Shown: positions 1 through 8,355, numbered from the stretch's first letter. The stretch is DNA of 64,000 bases from UBA969 sp041694635 (GCA_041694635.1 JBDNHI010000047.1:1-64000); one strand, 5' to 3'. Numbers and translations are program-made. The notes: generated by a model not told the origin, from the letters alone.

Positions 1-2844
1 AAGGTTAAAAAAAAGCGTAATAGGCTAATAGCAGCTTTACAAGGTTCTTTGTACTCTGGTGCTTTGGGGGCCGGAGCTGGGGCGTTAGGTGGGACGGCGT
101 TTAATGCGGCCACTTCCGCCGACCCACAAAGAACTCCTTACACCGATGCTTACCGCAGTCTGCTTGTAGGTCAGGGCTTGGCTAACAATTATAAGTCGGC
201 AGAGGCGGGACAAGACAGCAAACCTTCAGCAATGTCTTACATTCCCGGGATTGGCGGATTCCTTAGCGGAATAGCTAATCCTATGGTTCCCAAAAGTGAT
301 ATAGATATAGATTCCGCACTTGCACGTATTCTGAAACCCATGGCGGCACCCATAGCGGCAGTGAATGAAGGCGTGACTGGATTAATTGGGGGTATGGCAG
401 GCGGCTTAGGTGGTGGCATGATTGGCCGTTTAGGGGGCAAGGCCCTTAAGACGCTTTTAAGTAAGCTTACAAAAAATTGGCTAAAGCCGACTGTGCTTAC
501 GAAGCTTAATCCAGGCGAATTCCGAAGTATACCGAGAGTGCCAACTGGTGCGGCGGAAGGGGTTCACAAATTAGTTGATAAATTTGACGATAATTCCGGT
601 ATCCTTGGGTTCCTTGGTGGAGCTTCTTTGGGTACACATGGCGGTGCCAGTGCTTACCGCAGTCTGAACGACTGGCCTATCAATTACACGGATAAACTAA
701 AACCTAAACTTGAGGATACGATTACAATGCCTGAGAAAATTGCAGAATGGGCTTCAGCTCCTAGCTTTTCGGCTAATGTGCCATTACCGCAGAAACTTAA
801 TCCGCTGGTTGCCGGTAGAAAATCATCAACAACCAAAGCGGACGCTAATGGAGTGCGAGAAGCACTTGCCAAGCTTGGTGCGTACGACAGAGTTTCCCTT
901 GCTGCTTCGGCAGCCGGAGATAGCAAAGGCGTTAAATACAAACAACAAGATGAAGATCACGCAACTGGGGCAGCTGCGTTTGATTCGCTTGATAAGTATC
1001 GAAGGATGACTAAGAAAGCGGGCATGACTCAGTTTCAGACTAACTTTTTTGAACGCTTTATTTTAGAAGGTAGAGATGCACAATGGCTGCAAGCTGTGGT
1101 TAAGCAAGCAGGAGAACAGTTTGGATCTAAGATAGGTAAAGAATTAGCACGTGGGTTTAAAAAGCTTGCTTTTGCGCTTGGTGGGGGTTTTGCCGGTGCG
1201 GCTGCGCAGCGCCCAAGCCAGCAAGGACTCCCTTCAGCTGGCGGGTTTGGCTTTTCTCAACTTCCGGCAGCGATGACTAATTTTGGTAAGCGGGTTGGAG
1301 AAGCATTCCCCGGATCAAAAGACTACATGGGCATGGGGGGTGCTGCGTTTGATGGTGTTAAAGGAGCGTTACCTGGAATGGGCCAACAGCTTCAACAAGC
1401 AGCAACCAAAGGAGTAGAAGGCTGGGTTACGCAACCCGGTGTCTTTACTAACCCTGCGGAAGTATGGAAGCGTAAAAACCAAGCTCAAGGTGTTCAGAAG
1501 ACTTTAGGGAATATAACGACTGGCATGGGTAAGCTTATGGGCAAGCAGTCTAGTGAAAAGCGAGGGGCTAACTGGGCTGCGCTTGGGAAAGGGGCATTAA
1601 AATATATGGGAATGGGTGCGGGAAAACCCGGGGCAGAAGTAGCAAATACTTTTAGGCATGCTATGGGCACGGCGGGAACGACTGCAGGAGGTGCAGCTTT
1701 AAAAGTATTGAAAAATCCTGTTCTGCAAGGGCGAGCAGGTACTGGGGCTGTGACTGGTGCAATAAACCCTATGACTGGTTTACTTTCCCAAGATGAAAAT
1801 AGAAGCTGGGGTGACTATCTTACTAGTGCGGGTCTTAGCGGCTTAGCTGGTGCTGGTGCAGGTGTTTTAGGGGGCAAAGGCACGCAAAAGATGATGGGGC
1901 GTATGCAAGCAGGCGGAAACTTAGGTTTTATGGGTGATATGGCAGCAGATTTAGCTGGGTATGACACAGGTGGTCGGTTAGGGCAAATTGGATTTTTAGG
2001 CGGAGCTGCATTGCCCGCAAAGGTGCCTCAATGGTTAGGGCAAAAGGCGACACAGATGGGAGGTGGCCGTGTCGGCACGAATATTCCCGGAAGGGCAGGA
2101 GACACTGCAAAACTTATGAATAGTGTGGATTATTTAAGCAAGGGGCAGAACTGGGTACTCGGTAAAGGTAGGCAAGGTGCAGGCTTAGGCTATCAAGCAG
2201 CTAAAGCTAATCCGTTGATGGCAGCTGGTCTAGGTACTGCGGGACTTGGCGGTACCTACGGGTTACACCAACTTGGTAGAGCGGCAGACGCAGCTGAGGG
2301 CATGCGTGGTGATGCGAATGCACAGATGAGTGCTCTTAGGCAGCAAGTTGCTGACATGGGTGGCATGGGTGGCATAGGTCAGTTCTTTAATGAAAATAAG
2401 CATTGGTTAATGCCTGCGTTGTTAGCTGGTGGGGGTGCTTTGGCCGGGGGTGCAATGGGTGGTGGTGGTGGTGCTGCACTGGGTGGCCTCGGCTTGCCAG
2501 CCCTTTATGCGATGCATCAAAGTGGTATGTTTGGCGGCGGAGGCGGAGGCGGAGGCGGAGGCGGCGGAGGCGTTGATCTTTATCGACCTGAGTCAGGCCG
2601 TGACTTAATACAACTTCAGCAACAAACTGCACAAGCAGATACAAATAGACAAATTGTCTCTCGGACAAGAGATCCGAGAATAGCTGCGCCTAAAACAGCC
2701 AGTGCTAATGCAGTACGGCTTATGCATCGAATAGAAAAGAAAGCTGAAGAAAAGCAAGCTATAGCCGCTCTTGTTAAAGCTTTGTCTGTGAGCGGGGCAA
2801 AAGCTTTAATGTCACGATTAGAAAGTTACGCAGGGCAACGATGA
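1..2844 (+). CDS. Large Gly/Ala/Met-rich virion-like protein (5' partial)
   Basis: The frame is open from the first base, so the start lies upstream of the window; about 947 residues are visible. No catalytic family is recognised. The protein is dominated by small residues (Gly, Ala, Met) with many hydrophobic glycine-zipper-like stretches that could insert in or cross membranes, for example near residues 110-150, 590-625 and 795-835. A pure polyglycine run encoded by GGA/GGC repeats lies near residue 846. The last 40 residues turn into a charged helix containing EKKA and EKQA, a short motif that recurs in other products of this phage. Composition and neighbours suggest a virion-associated or injected protein. 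That role is inference from composition only. Confidence 0.8.
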   Translation, partial: KVKKKRNRLIAALQGSLYSGALGAGAGALGGTAFNAATSADPQRTPYTDAYRSLLVGQGLANNYKSAEAGQDSKPSAMSYIPGIGGFLSGIANPMVPKSDIDIDSALARILKPMAAPIAAVNEGVTGLIGGMAGGLGGGMIGRLGGKALKTLLSKLTKNWLKPTVLTKLNPGEFRSIPRVPTGAAEGVHKLVDKFDDNSGILGFLGGASLGTHGGASAYRSLNDWPINYTDKLKPKLEDTITMPEKIAEWASAPSFSANVPLPQKLNPLVAGRKSSTTKADANGVREALAKLGAYDRVSLAASAAGDSKGVKYKQQDEDHATGAAAFDSLDKYRRMTKKAGMTQFQTNFFERFILEGRDAQWLQAVVKQAGEQFGSKIGKELARGFKKLAFALGGGFAGAAAQRPSQQGLPSAGGFGFSQLPAAMTNFGKRVGEAFPGSKDYMGMGGAAFDGVKGALPGMGQQLQQAATKGVEGWVTQPGVFTNPAEVWKRKNQAQGVQKTLGNITTGMGKLMGKQSSEKRGANWAALGKGALKYMGMGAGKPGAEVANTFRHAMGTAGTTAGGAALKVLKNPVLQGRAGTGAVTGAINPMTGLLSQDENRSWGDYLTSAGLSGLAGAGAGVLGGKGTQKMMGRMQAGGNLGFMGDMAADLAGYDTGGRLGQIGFLGGAALPAKVPQWLGQKATQMGGGRVGTNIPGRAGDTAKLMNSVDYLSKGQNWVLGKGRQGAGLGYQAAKANPLMAAGLGTAGLGGTYGLHQLGRAADAAEGMRGDANAQMSALRQQVADMGGMGGIGQFFNENKHWLMPALLAGGGALAGGAMGGGGGAALGGLGLPALYAMHQSGMFGGGGGGGGGGGGGVDLYRPESGRDLIQLQQQTAQADTNRQIVSRTRDPRIAAPKTASANAVRLMHRIEKKAEEKQAIAALVKALSVSGAKALMSRLESYAGQR

Positions 2845-2971
2845 CCTCTACAGAGCACGATCTGGGGGAATACCAAGCTGTGTGTTGAGTAAGTAGCTGT
2901 GTAGGTCGCAAGGCGGATTGGAAAGATCCGACTCATGCCTAACAGCTAGGTGCATTTATGCTAAAGAATAA
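2845..2971 (+). ncRNA. Intergenic stretch with RNA-like stem pairing
   Basis: This gap has no convincing gene. The segment 2894-2948 can fold: TAGCTGT (2894-2900) pairs with ACAGCTA (2942-2948). Inside it AGGC (2911-2914) pairs with GCCT (2937-2940) and GGAT (2915-2918) with ATCC (2926-2929). No T-run follows, so it is not a simple terminator, and no tRNA T-arm or CCA end is visible. It could be a small RNA, a processing structure, or the leader of the next gene. Only the pairing is observed. Confidence 0.3.
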
Positions 2972-3745
2972 ATGTACAGAACGCTGCTGGGACAAACCCT
3001 TGCGGACAGTGTTTCGGGCAGTTGGAATGGTGGCAGTTTTTCGAGGGTCCTCGGCGCCCAGGCTTCCTTTCACCCTCCCACCGTACAACTTGAGACCGCT
3101 GGCACCGCGCAGAGTGTCACGTTTCTACGAGGAAAGGCGGAAACGCTAGACCGGGTGCGACTGCCCAGCTCGACTTTAATTCTGGATTTTGAAAGGTGGT
3201 TAAGGATGAGACACGCAAGTTTACCTTACCACCTTTATCTGAATGTGGACAATAGCTATCTTGGTCCTGATATGCCAAAAGGCATGACACTTTGTATATG
3301 GCACGCTTCTTACGGCAGGCTTGGGCAAATGTTGATGTGCCATGTTTTATTAGAATCTGGGGCACACTGGAGTGGGTTACCGCTGCATGCACTATCCAAC
3401 ACTACTAATTTTTCTCTTTTACCTGAACAAGTAATGCCTTGGGCAGCTATGGGGGAATCCCTAGAGATTGAACTCTTCCCGCTGTTGGAAGGTTTGCAAA
3501 CAAAGATTATGCAGCCGTTTAGCGGAGAGGGAAGACATACTGGTATGATCTTCGACTGGAAAGACGGTTACAGCCGTTATCCCCAAGAGCATAAGCCCCT
3601 CAACCTAATACAGACCGACGATGGGCAACTAGCTTTGTTGCCAAACAATTTTATACTCTTAAGTGATAAGCATTTTGTGTCAGAAGACGCAAAGCTAAAC
3701 CTTAAAAATTATAAACGCGGGGCTATAACGCATTGGGGGACTTGA
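2972..3745 (+). CDS. Hypothetical protein, 257 aa
   Basis: Unrecognised protein of mixed composition with many Trp, Leu, His and Pro residues, which suggests a folded globular domain rather than a low-complexity virion filler. No signal peptide or transmembrane segment is evident. The ATG at 2972 has only a weak purine-rich upstream stretch. An overlapping frame from 2958 is shorter and compositionally poor and is not called. The gene follows the structured gap 2845-2971 and is followed by another structured gap. It could be a minor tail or virion protein. No function is proposed. Confidence 0.7.
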   Translation: MYRTLLGQTLADSVSGSWNGGSFSRVLGAQASFHPPTVQLETAGTAQSVTFLRGKAETLDRVRLPSSTLILDFERWLRMRHASLPYHLYLNVDNSYLGPDMPKGMTLCIWHASYGRLGQMLMCHVLLESGAHWSGLPLHALSNTTNFSLLPEQVMPWAAMGESLEIELFPLLEGLQTKIMQPFSGEGRHTGMIFDWKDGYSRYPQEHKPLNLIQTDDGQLALLPNNFILLSDKHFVSEDAKLNLKNYKRGAITHWGT

Positions 3746-3789
3746 TGAAATACCCACCTTCCTGCTGTAGCATGATTAGCAATAGAAGG

Positions 3790-3795
3790 TATAAT
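3790..3795 (+). promoter_or_regulatory. Isolated TATAAT box
   Basis: A perfect -10 hexamer TATAAT lies 47 nt upstream of a tiny ORF with a strong ribosome binding site. No good -35 hexamer sits 16-18 nt upstream and there is no extended TG, so this is a weak promoter candidate only. Confidence 0.25.
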
Positions 3796-3841
3796 AACCT
3801 TTGGTGCAGCTATTCTTTCTTCACGGATGAAGGAGGTCGGC

Positions 3842-3868
3842 ATGAATACTTTTGTGAAAGGTAGGTGA
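3842..3868 (+). CDS. Candidate 8-codon leader peptide
   Basis: The sequence AGGAGG (3831-3836) lies 5 nt before ATG 3842, an excellent Shine-Dalgarno arrangement. It drives an ORF of only eight sense codons (MNTFVKGR) ending in TGA at 3866. A strong hairpin begins about 5 nt after the stop. A strong translation start in front of a tiny ORF and a hairpin is typical of leader-peptide or attenuation control, but no link to a regulated gene is proven. A slightly longer in-frame start exists at 3827. Confidence 0.4.
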   Translation: MNTFVKGR

Positions 3869-3872
3869 TCCG

Positions 3873-3902
3873 TATCTCGGTCGGGCTTGTCCCGGAGATA
3901 CG
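3873..3902 (+). terminator. Two-step hairpin without U-tract
   Basis: CGTATCTC pairs with GAGATACG (8 bp), enclosing a second CGGG/CCCG stem with loop CTTGT. The sequence after it is AATTTCC, so there is no long U-run. It may be a factor-dependent terminator, an attenuator or a stable RNA element. It lies between the leader-like ORF and the sigma70-type promoter at 3945. Confidence 0.4.
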
Positions 3903-3944
3903 AATTTCCGGGATGGGCTCGATTTATTTAATAGGCGGGGTCTG

Positions 3945-3974
3945 TTGACATAAAGTAACAATGTTAGTTATCAT
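3945..3974 (+). promoter_or_regulatory. sigma70-type promoter for the 4015 gene
   Basis: TTGACA (3945-3950) is a perfect -35 hexamer. It is followed by an 18-nt spacer and TATCAT (3969-3974), five of six matches to the -10 consensus. Transcription would start near 3981 and give a roughly 35-nt leader to the gene at 4015, which has its own AAGGAG site. This is the best host-type promoter seen in the window and suggests transcription by host housekeeping polymerase. Confidence 0.6.
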
Positions 3975-4014
3975 CAATGTTTGATCGTACAAGACAATAA
4001 CAAGGAGTAGTGGT

Positions 4015-5229
4015 ATGTCATTAGCAAAAATAGCAAGTTATTACAGAATCAAAGTGGCTCGTCATTTGATTAATATCGTTTCGTTGCGGCAAGAGCTGGG
4101 TACTTACAATGTAAACGGGCTGTTAAAAGCTGCTTCTGCTGGACATAGTAAAGAAGCTTGTTTGCGCTATGCGGGATTACACACGGCTATACTTTTTGAG
4201 CAGCGAGAGCTGGAGAAGCTCGGAGCAGTGGGCGGGTATAACTCGCAAATGCGAAAAGTGGCCGTTGGCAACTATGGCAGCATGGGTGGAGGATTCCAAG
4301 ATTACCCGAACCCAGCAGGCGGTGCTGTAGGAGGAGCAAGCGCAGCGGCAACCGCTTTTAATAGTGCGAGGATGAAGGAACAGCTTGCGGCACCGCCAAG
4401 ACAATATACCGCGCAAGAAGCCGGAAGCCAAACACCAGCAGCTAGAGCGGCAACGGCTAACGCACCCCTAAACCCTACCGATGCTTCAAGACTTATAAGA
4501 GCACAGGCAAGTAAGCCCGCACCTAGTTACACGCCTAGTCAAATTGCCGATGGTGGTAGGGGTTTTGAGATGGACCGCCTAAATAAGACGGATACAGGCA
4601 GTCGGCAACAAGCAATACTTGACGCAAATCGGGCGGCTGGTCGCCAAAACTCGCACGAAACCTCGGGGCTCTTCGGCTTAAGTAACTCTGTACTTGACAA
4701 TCGGCCTGGTCGCCAAAACTTGCCCTCTGGCGCCCCAACCAGAGGTCAGCTTGCTGATGATGCCGCAGGGACAAGCACAGCAGCTCGGAGGGCAGCAATA
4801 GCACAAGCCGGTACAAATGTCGGGGGTGGCTTCCCTGTAGGCACAAATGGTAGAGTGGCGGGCACAAATGTCGGGGGCGGGCCGCCGGAAGGATTTGCAG
4901 CGGCGCAAGCGGCACAAGCGGTGGCAGCTGCCCCAGCTACATCCGTTCCTGCATCTGTGATTCCCAAGCCAGGCAATGGTAACTCAGTCGGGTTAGGTTA
5001 CGACCCGACTGGTTCTGGGGCGCCCGGCAGGTATTCCGAAACAGCAGACCCCCTAGGGGCATCGGGTTATGCTGGGCATCCCGGCGAAACTGAAGCACAA
5101 CCCGAAGCACAACCCGTGTCACAAGTGCAACAGGGGCGTGGTAGGCGCGGTGGGCGTGGTGGTCCAATACGCAATATGATAGGTAATGTGCAGCAAGGCC
5201 AAGGGCTACTTGGTAGGCGAGGCCGGTAA
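4015..5229 (+). CDS. Virion-like protein with N-terminal conserved helix domain and disordered tail, 404 aa
   Basis: Starts at ATG 4015 behind AAGGAG and a strong sigma70-like promoter. Residues about 20-72 form a small helical domain (pattern L..E...YN...LLKAAS....H....C..YA.L....FE..ELEKL) that resembles the N terminus of the next gene product, so the two are likely paralogous in this part. Residues from about 85 to the end are low complexity, rich in Ala, Gly, Pro, Gln and Asn, with several TNVGGG-type repeats and a C-terminal Arg-Gly tract that could bind nucleic acid. No enzyme domain is seen. A structural or packaged role is inferred. Confidence 0.8.
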   Translation: MSLAKIASYYRIKVARHLINIVSLRQELGTYNVNGLLKAASAGHSKEACLRYAGLHTAILFEQRELEKLGAVGGYNSQMRKVAVGNYGSMGGGFQDYPNPAGGAVGGASAAATAFNSARMKEQLAAPPRQYTAQEAGSQTPAARAATANAPLNPTDASRLIRAQASKPAPSYTPSQIADGGRGFEMDRLNKTDTGSRQQAILDANRAAGRQNSHETSGLFGLSNSVLDNRPGRQNLPSGAPTRGQLADDAAGTSTAARRAAIAQAGTNVGGGFPVGTNGRVAGTNVGGGPPEGFAAAQAAQAVAAAPATSVPASVIPKPGNGNSVGLGYDPTGSGAPGRYSETADPLGASGYAGHPGETEAQPEAQPVSQVQQGRGRRGGRGGPIRNMIGNVQQGQGLLGRRGR

Positions 5230-5271
5230 TTACAATTGAACTTAACTGATATTTTTATGTTGAGGTGAATT

Positions 5272-5928
5272 ATGTCGAAGTATGCAATGGAAAAACAAGC
5301 TTTTCACGCTAACTGCTTGTCTAGCTTAAACGCAGAAATAGCCCGTTACAACCCAGCCAGTTTGTTGAAGCAAGCGTCAACTTACCCGACTACGCATAAC
5401 AGACAGTTGTGCGCTTATTACCTTGCATTAACTAAACAGGCAGCCTTTGAGAAGAAAGCATTTCTAAAGGCAATTTTAAAAGCTTTGATGAAACCAAAGA
5501 TTAGTCTACTTCCTGCCGCTGGTCTACTGGGGGCATATAGCTACGGGCCAAGTGCAATCAAGGCGACTGGTAGTGCAATTGGTGGTGCTGCAGATGCTGC
5601 TGTGGAAGGAACACAAAATCTTCTACACAGAACTGGAAGAGGATGGCAAGGACTGTGGTCAGATCCGACGAGTGATATGTCAAGCAAAGGTATAAATAAA
5701 AAAGTAGAAGAAAGCCCTACACCTAAACCTACCGGGATACAGCTAGCGCCAAAAACCCGTTGGGTGCAGGTAGACGATGACTCATTAAGTCCGGAGCAGA
5801 GACGCAGATATTATCCTGAGGGTGCCAACACTGGATTTGAAGATTATCAAATTAACCCAGCAACACGTGGGCACGTGCCTTATAGAAGGCCTCCTACTTA
5901 TCCTGGGTATTATAGTGGTAATCATTAG
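5272..5928 (+). CDS. Small virion-like protein paralogous at its N terminus to the 4015 product, 218 aa
   Basis: ATG 5272 is preceded by TGAGGTG. Residues about 15-65 repeat the helical pattern of the preceding protein (YN..SLLKQAS......C.YYLALTKQ..FEKKAF), including EKQA and EKKA motifs. Residues about 75-110 are small and hydrophobic and could form a membrane-active segment. The C-terminal third is Pro/Arg/Tyr-rich and probably disordered. No catalytic family is recognised. Its adjacency to the 4015 gene and the shared N terminus suggest co-expression and a common assembly or packaging signal, which is inference. Confidence 0.8.
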   Translation: MSKYAMEKQAFHANCLSSLNAEIARYNPASLLKQASTYPTTHNRQLCAYYLALTKQAAFEKKAFLKAILKALMKPKISLLPAAGLLGAYSYGPSAIKATGSAIGGAADAAVEGTQNLLHRTGRGWQGLWSDPTSDMSSKGINKKVEESPTPKPTGIQLAPKTRWVQVDDDSLSPEQRRRYYPEGANTGFEDYQINPATRGHVPYRRPPTYPGYYSGNH

Positions 5929-6152
5929 TTTTTTGTTAAAAATGTTGACAATACCTTTAATGGCACATTACGGGAAAAAGCTATTAGGCTGGTTTTCCAA
6001 ATTACCAGAAGTAAACCCAGTCACACCTTAGCTATTAGCTTAACCAAATCATATCTTGCTTCATTTGAGCAATTGCTATAGGCTCGTTTAAAGTTAAATA
6101 AGCTATGTTTGCTGCCTTTCACTAGCGTCGCACCGTCATGGAGGATTTGCGT
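5929..6152 (+). other. 224-nt gap without a supported gene
   Basis: A short frame encoding a hydrophobic peptide overlaps the end of the preceding gene and runs to 6031, but it lacks a ribosome binding site and is not called. TTGACA occurs at 5945-5950 without a matching -10. Nothing else is convincing. Confidence 0.5.
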
Positions 6153-7520
6153 ATGCCGGTTAATCTTAAGTATGATATTCCCATACAAGTTATTTTTGAT
6201 ATGGCTTTAAAATGCGGGGGCAGTTTAGCCAAGACAGCTAAAGCTCTAGGCATACCACATCGAGGCACGATTGGTCACAGGCTTAAGACAGCCGGGCTAA
6301 TGAATCGCATGCGTGTGCTAACAAATACAGTTAATAATCCCAAGCAAAAGATAGTCACTTCGGCCAAAGAAAAATTAACCATAAGAGAGAAAGGTCAGTT
6401 TGCTGAAGTTGATTACTTGGGCGACCAGATTATCACCGCAGATGAACTTCTTTTAAAATCCGGAATTGACATGGAGTTGTACGAGGTAGAGCGTGTCACC
6501 GTTAATAATTGGGAAGTTGCAGGAGCAAAGGCAGACAGCAGCGTTTGGAAAACGGGGCTACGCCAGATTAAAGTGCAGTTGAGGCGTAAGCGTAATGAGC
6601 AGGTAGCCGTGGAAAAAGTGTTAAAGAAGCTAGAGGCTAACTCACCTATCACTTTAAAGATTAAGTACGTAAAAAACAAAAAGCAGAAAGCTAGGCGTGC
6701 TCTTGAAGTGTCTATTATGGACCCTCACTATGGTATGCAGTGTTATCGTGGAGAAAGCGACCACAATTGGAGCTTGGAGGAATGTAGCCGTATGTGCCTA
6801 TGGGCGATTGATTCGTTGCTGGAGCAAGCTAAGCTTTATGGCCAATTTGATGAAATTGTCTTTCCGTTTGGTAACGATTTCTTGCACCACGACAATGGCA
6901 TGCACACCACAACAAAAGGAACATTGCAACCCGAAGGTTTGTCTTTCCAGCATGTGTACGAGAATGCAATTCAACTAGCTGTTACTATGGTTGATAAGCT
7001 TACTGCGTTAGCTCCAGTTCGAGTTATTCAAGTTTCTGGTAATCACGATCAACAAGCTTCGTTTAGTTTAGGACAAGTGTTGAAAGCTTATTACCGCAAT
7101 GATGCTAATGTAACTGTTGATGTAAGCCTGTCTCCTTACAAGTTTTATAGGTTTGGTACGAATTTAATTGGCTTTGATCACGGGCATCATATCAAATCAA
7201 TCAGATTGGCTGCGTTAATGGCACACGAATGCCGAGAGCATTGGGCCACAACTAGTTTTCGTGAGTGGCATTTAGGGGATCAGCACCGTAAGGGGACTGG
7301 AAGCCCTGTTGTGATGGAGGAACAAGGGGTCGGTGTTGAGTATTTACCCGCTTTAACCCCGCCCAATGCTTGGCATCGGCTAAAGGGGTTTAATTGGCAG
7401 CAACGCGGGGCTATGGCCTTTGTTTGGGATCATGCTACAGGGCCTGTAGCCAGGCTACAAGTCAACCTTAACAGTTATACCGGCAAGCCGACTGGGTCAT
7501 TTAATTCCTTGGGTTTTTGA
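6153..7520 (+). CDS. HTH + calcineurin-like metallophosphoesterase
   Basis: The ATG at 6153 is preferred over 6138 because GGAGG (6140-6144) sits 8 nt before it; the product is 455 aa. The N-terminal 45 residues look like a helix-turn-helix (SLAKTAKALGIPHRGTIGHRL). The second half carries the metallophosphoesterase motif series: DPH (D190, H192), GND, GNHD (G296-D299), a GHH segment near 345 and GDQH (D376, H378). Such enzymes hydrolyse phosphoesters with two metal ions. Related phage proteins combine DNA binding with this fold and may cut or process nucleic acid. The substrate is unknown. It is followed after 8 nt by an HNH nuclease gene, so the pair may act on DNA together. Confidence 0.8.
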   Translation: MPVNLKYDIPIQVIFDMALKCGGSLAKTAKALGIPHRGTIGHRLKTAGLMNRMRVLTNTVNNPKQKIVTSAKEKLTIREKGQFAEVDYLGDQIITADELLLKSGIDMELYEVERVTVNNWEVAGAKADSSVWKTGLRQIKVQLRRKRNEQVAVEKVLKKLEANSPITLKIKYVKNKKQKARRALEVSIMDPHYGMQCYRGESDHNWSLEECSRMCLWAIDSLLEQAKLYGQFDEIVFPFGNDFLHHDNGMHTTTKGTLQPEGLSFQHVYENAIQLAVTMVDKLTALAPVRVIQVSGNHDQQASFSLGQVLKAYYRNDANVTVDVSLSPYKFYRFGTNLIGFDHGHHIKSIRLAALMAHECREHWATTSFREWHLGDQHRKGTGSPVVMEEQGVGVEYLPALTPPNAWHRLKGFNWQQRGAMAFVWDHATGPVARLQVNLNSYTGKPTGSFNSLGF

Positions 7521-7528
7521 GATAACAA

Positions 7529-7945
7529 ATGAAACTTTTTTGGGCTGGTTTATTCTTGTTCGCTGGCCTAGTCGTGTGGGGAATTTTTCCCGACCCATCC
7601 TCAAATGTATTTATACCCCCTGAGCCACCTTCGCAAATTGCGGAAATGGTATCACATCACCACGCAATATTTGAAGGGCCTCGCTCGGGCAAGTGGCCAA
7701 CGGTTAGGCAGCGGTTTATTGCAGTGCACTCTCGTTGTGCGGCGTGTGGTAGCCCCCTTAACTTAAATGTCCATCATTTGATTAGTTTTCACGAACAACC
7801 AGAGTTGGAGTTAGATCCAGATAACTTAATTACTTTATGCCGCTTGCACCATTTTTTGCTGGGGCATTCCAGTAACTGGTCAGACACTAACGAAAACTGC
7901 AAGGAAGCAGTTAAAGTTTATCGTCGTTTGCATCCGTGGAAATAG
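7529..7945 (+). CDS. Membrane-anchored HNH endonuclease, 138 aa
   Basis: Residues 1-20 form one hydrophobic segment (signal anchor or lipid-free transmembrane helix) ending at a Pro-rich linker. Residues about 60-120 form an HNH nuclease: CAACG zinc ligands, a VHHLI histidine pair, a conserved DNLITLC motif and a closing HH. HNH domains nick or cut DNA using one metal ion. The membrane anchor is unusual for a homing nuclease and suggests action at the envelope, for example on incoming or competing DNA, but this is speculation. It follows the metallophosphoesterase gene by 8 nt. Confidence 0.8.
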   Translation: MKLFWAGLFLFAGLVVWGIFPDPSSNVFIPPEPPSQIAEMVSHHHAIFEGPRSGKWPTVRQRFIAVHSRCAACGSPLNLNVHHLISFHEQPELELDPDNLITLCRLHHFLLGHSSNWSDTNENCKEAVKVYRRLHPWK

Positions 7946-7970
7946 GCTGTTAATTACCAAGGAGGGTGAT

Positions 7971-8321
7971 ATGGCTAATAGAATAGATAAACGAAATACA
8001 AAGTTTCATGATGTTTTGCGAATGCTACGCAAAGAGTGTAAAGTAGCTAGACCTATAAAGGTAGTGAGTAGGGATTTAAACGAGGAAAAGTTATGTGGCT
8101 GCTGCGTAGCCTATTTAGATGATCACGGCGGGGTAAGCCGTTTCGTCATTGAAGTTGATAACAATCTTGCTCCTGTTACCGCAATCGACACGCTTTTACA
8201 CGAATGGGCACATGCTCTAGACCAAGTGGCTAATGGAGTTACAGGTGAGCCACATCGCAGTAGCTGGGGTAAATGTTATGCACGGGTGTGGCGTGCCTAT
8301 GTTGCAAAAATAATTGATTAA
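7971..8321 (+). CDS. Zincin-like metalloprotease-type protein, 116 aa
   Basis: Starts behind AAGGAGG. The central motif LLHEWAHALD (H77, E78, H81) is a canonical HExxH zinc-binding helix, followed by a downstream His in PHRSSWG that could be the third ligand. The size and the C-terminal WG..YARVWRAY pattern resemble SprT-like or small phage zincins. Such proteins cleave peptide bonds or DNA-protein crosslinks. Proteolysis here is predicted only from the motif. A CGCC pair at residues 43-46 may bind metal. The gene ends just before a candidate promoter. Confidence 0.75.
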   Translation: MANRIDKRNTKFHDVLRMLRKECKVARPIKVVSRDLNEEKLCGCCVAYLDDHGGVSRFVIEVDNNLAPVTAIDTLLHEWAHALDQVANGVTGEPHRSSWGKCYARVWRAYVAKIID

Positions 8322-8326
8322 TTTAT

Positions 8327-8355
8327 TTGACTATGCGCTTTTAAATAGGTACAAA
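8327..8355 (+). promoter_or_regulatory. Candidate sigma70-type promoter before the sulfotransferase gene
   Basis: TTGACT (8327-8332), a 17-nt spacer and TACAAA (8350-8355) give five of six and four of six matches to consensus. The -35 region overlaps the first of two copies of TGACTATGyGCT (8328-8339 and 8371-8382), which could be an operator or a duplicated promoter element. Confidence 0.4.

Noticed and set aside
2958..3149. Alternative 63-residue frame from ATG 2958
   Set aside because: Basic, low-quality composition and fully overlapped by the longer 2972 gene.
5945..5975. TTGACA as a promoter
   Set aside because: No -10-like hexamer at 16-18 nt.
5822..6031. Hydrophobic 69-residue frame overlapping the end of the 5272 gene
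   Set aside because: GTG start inside another gene, no ribosome binding site, and most of it is out-of-frame reading of coding sequence.
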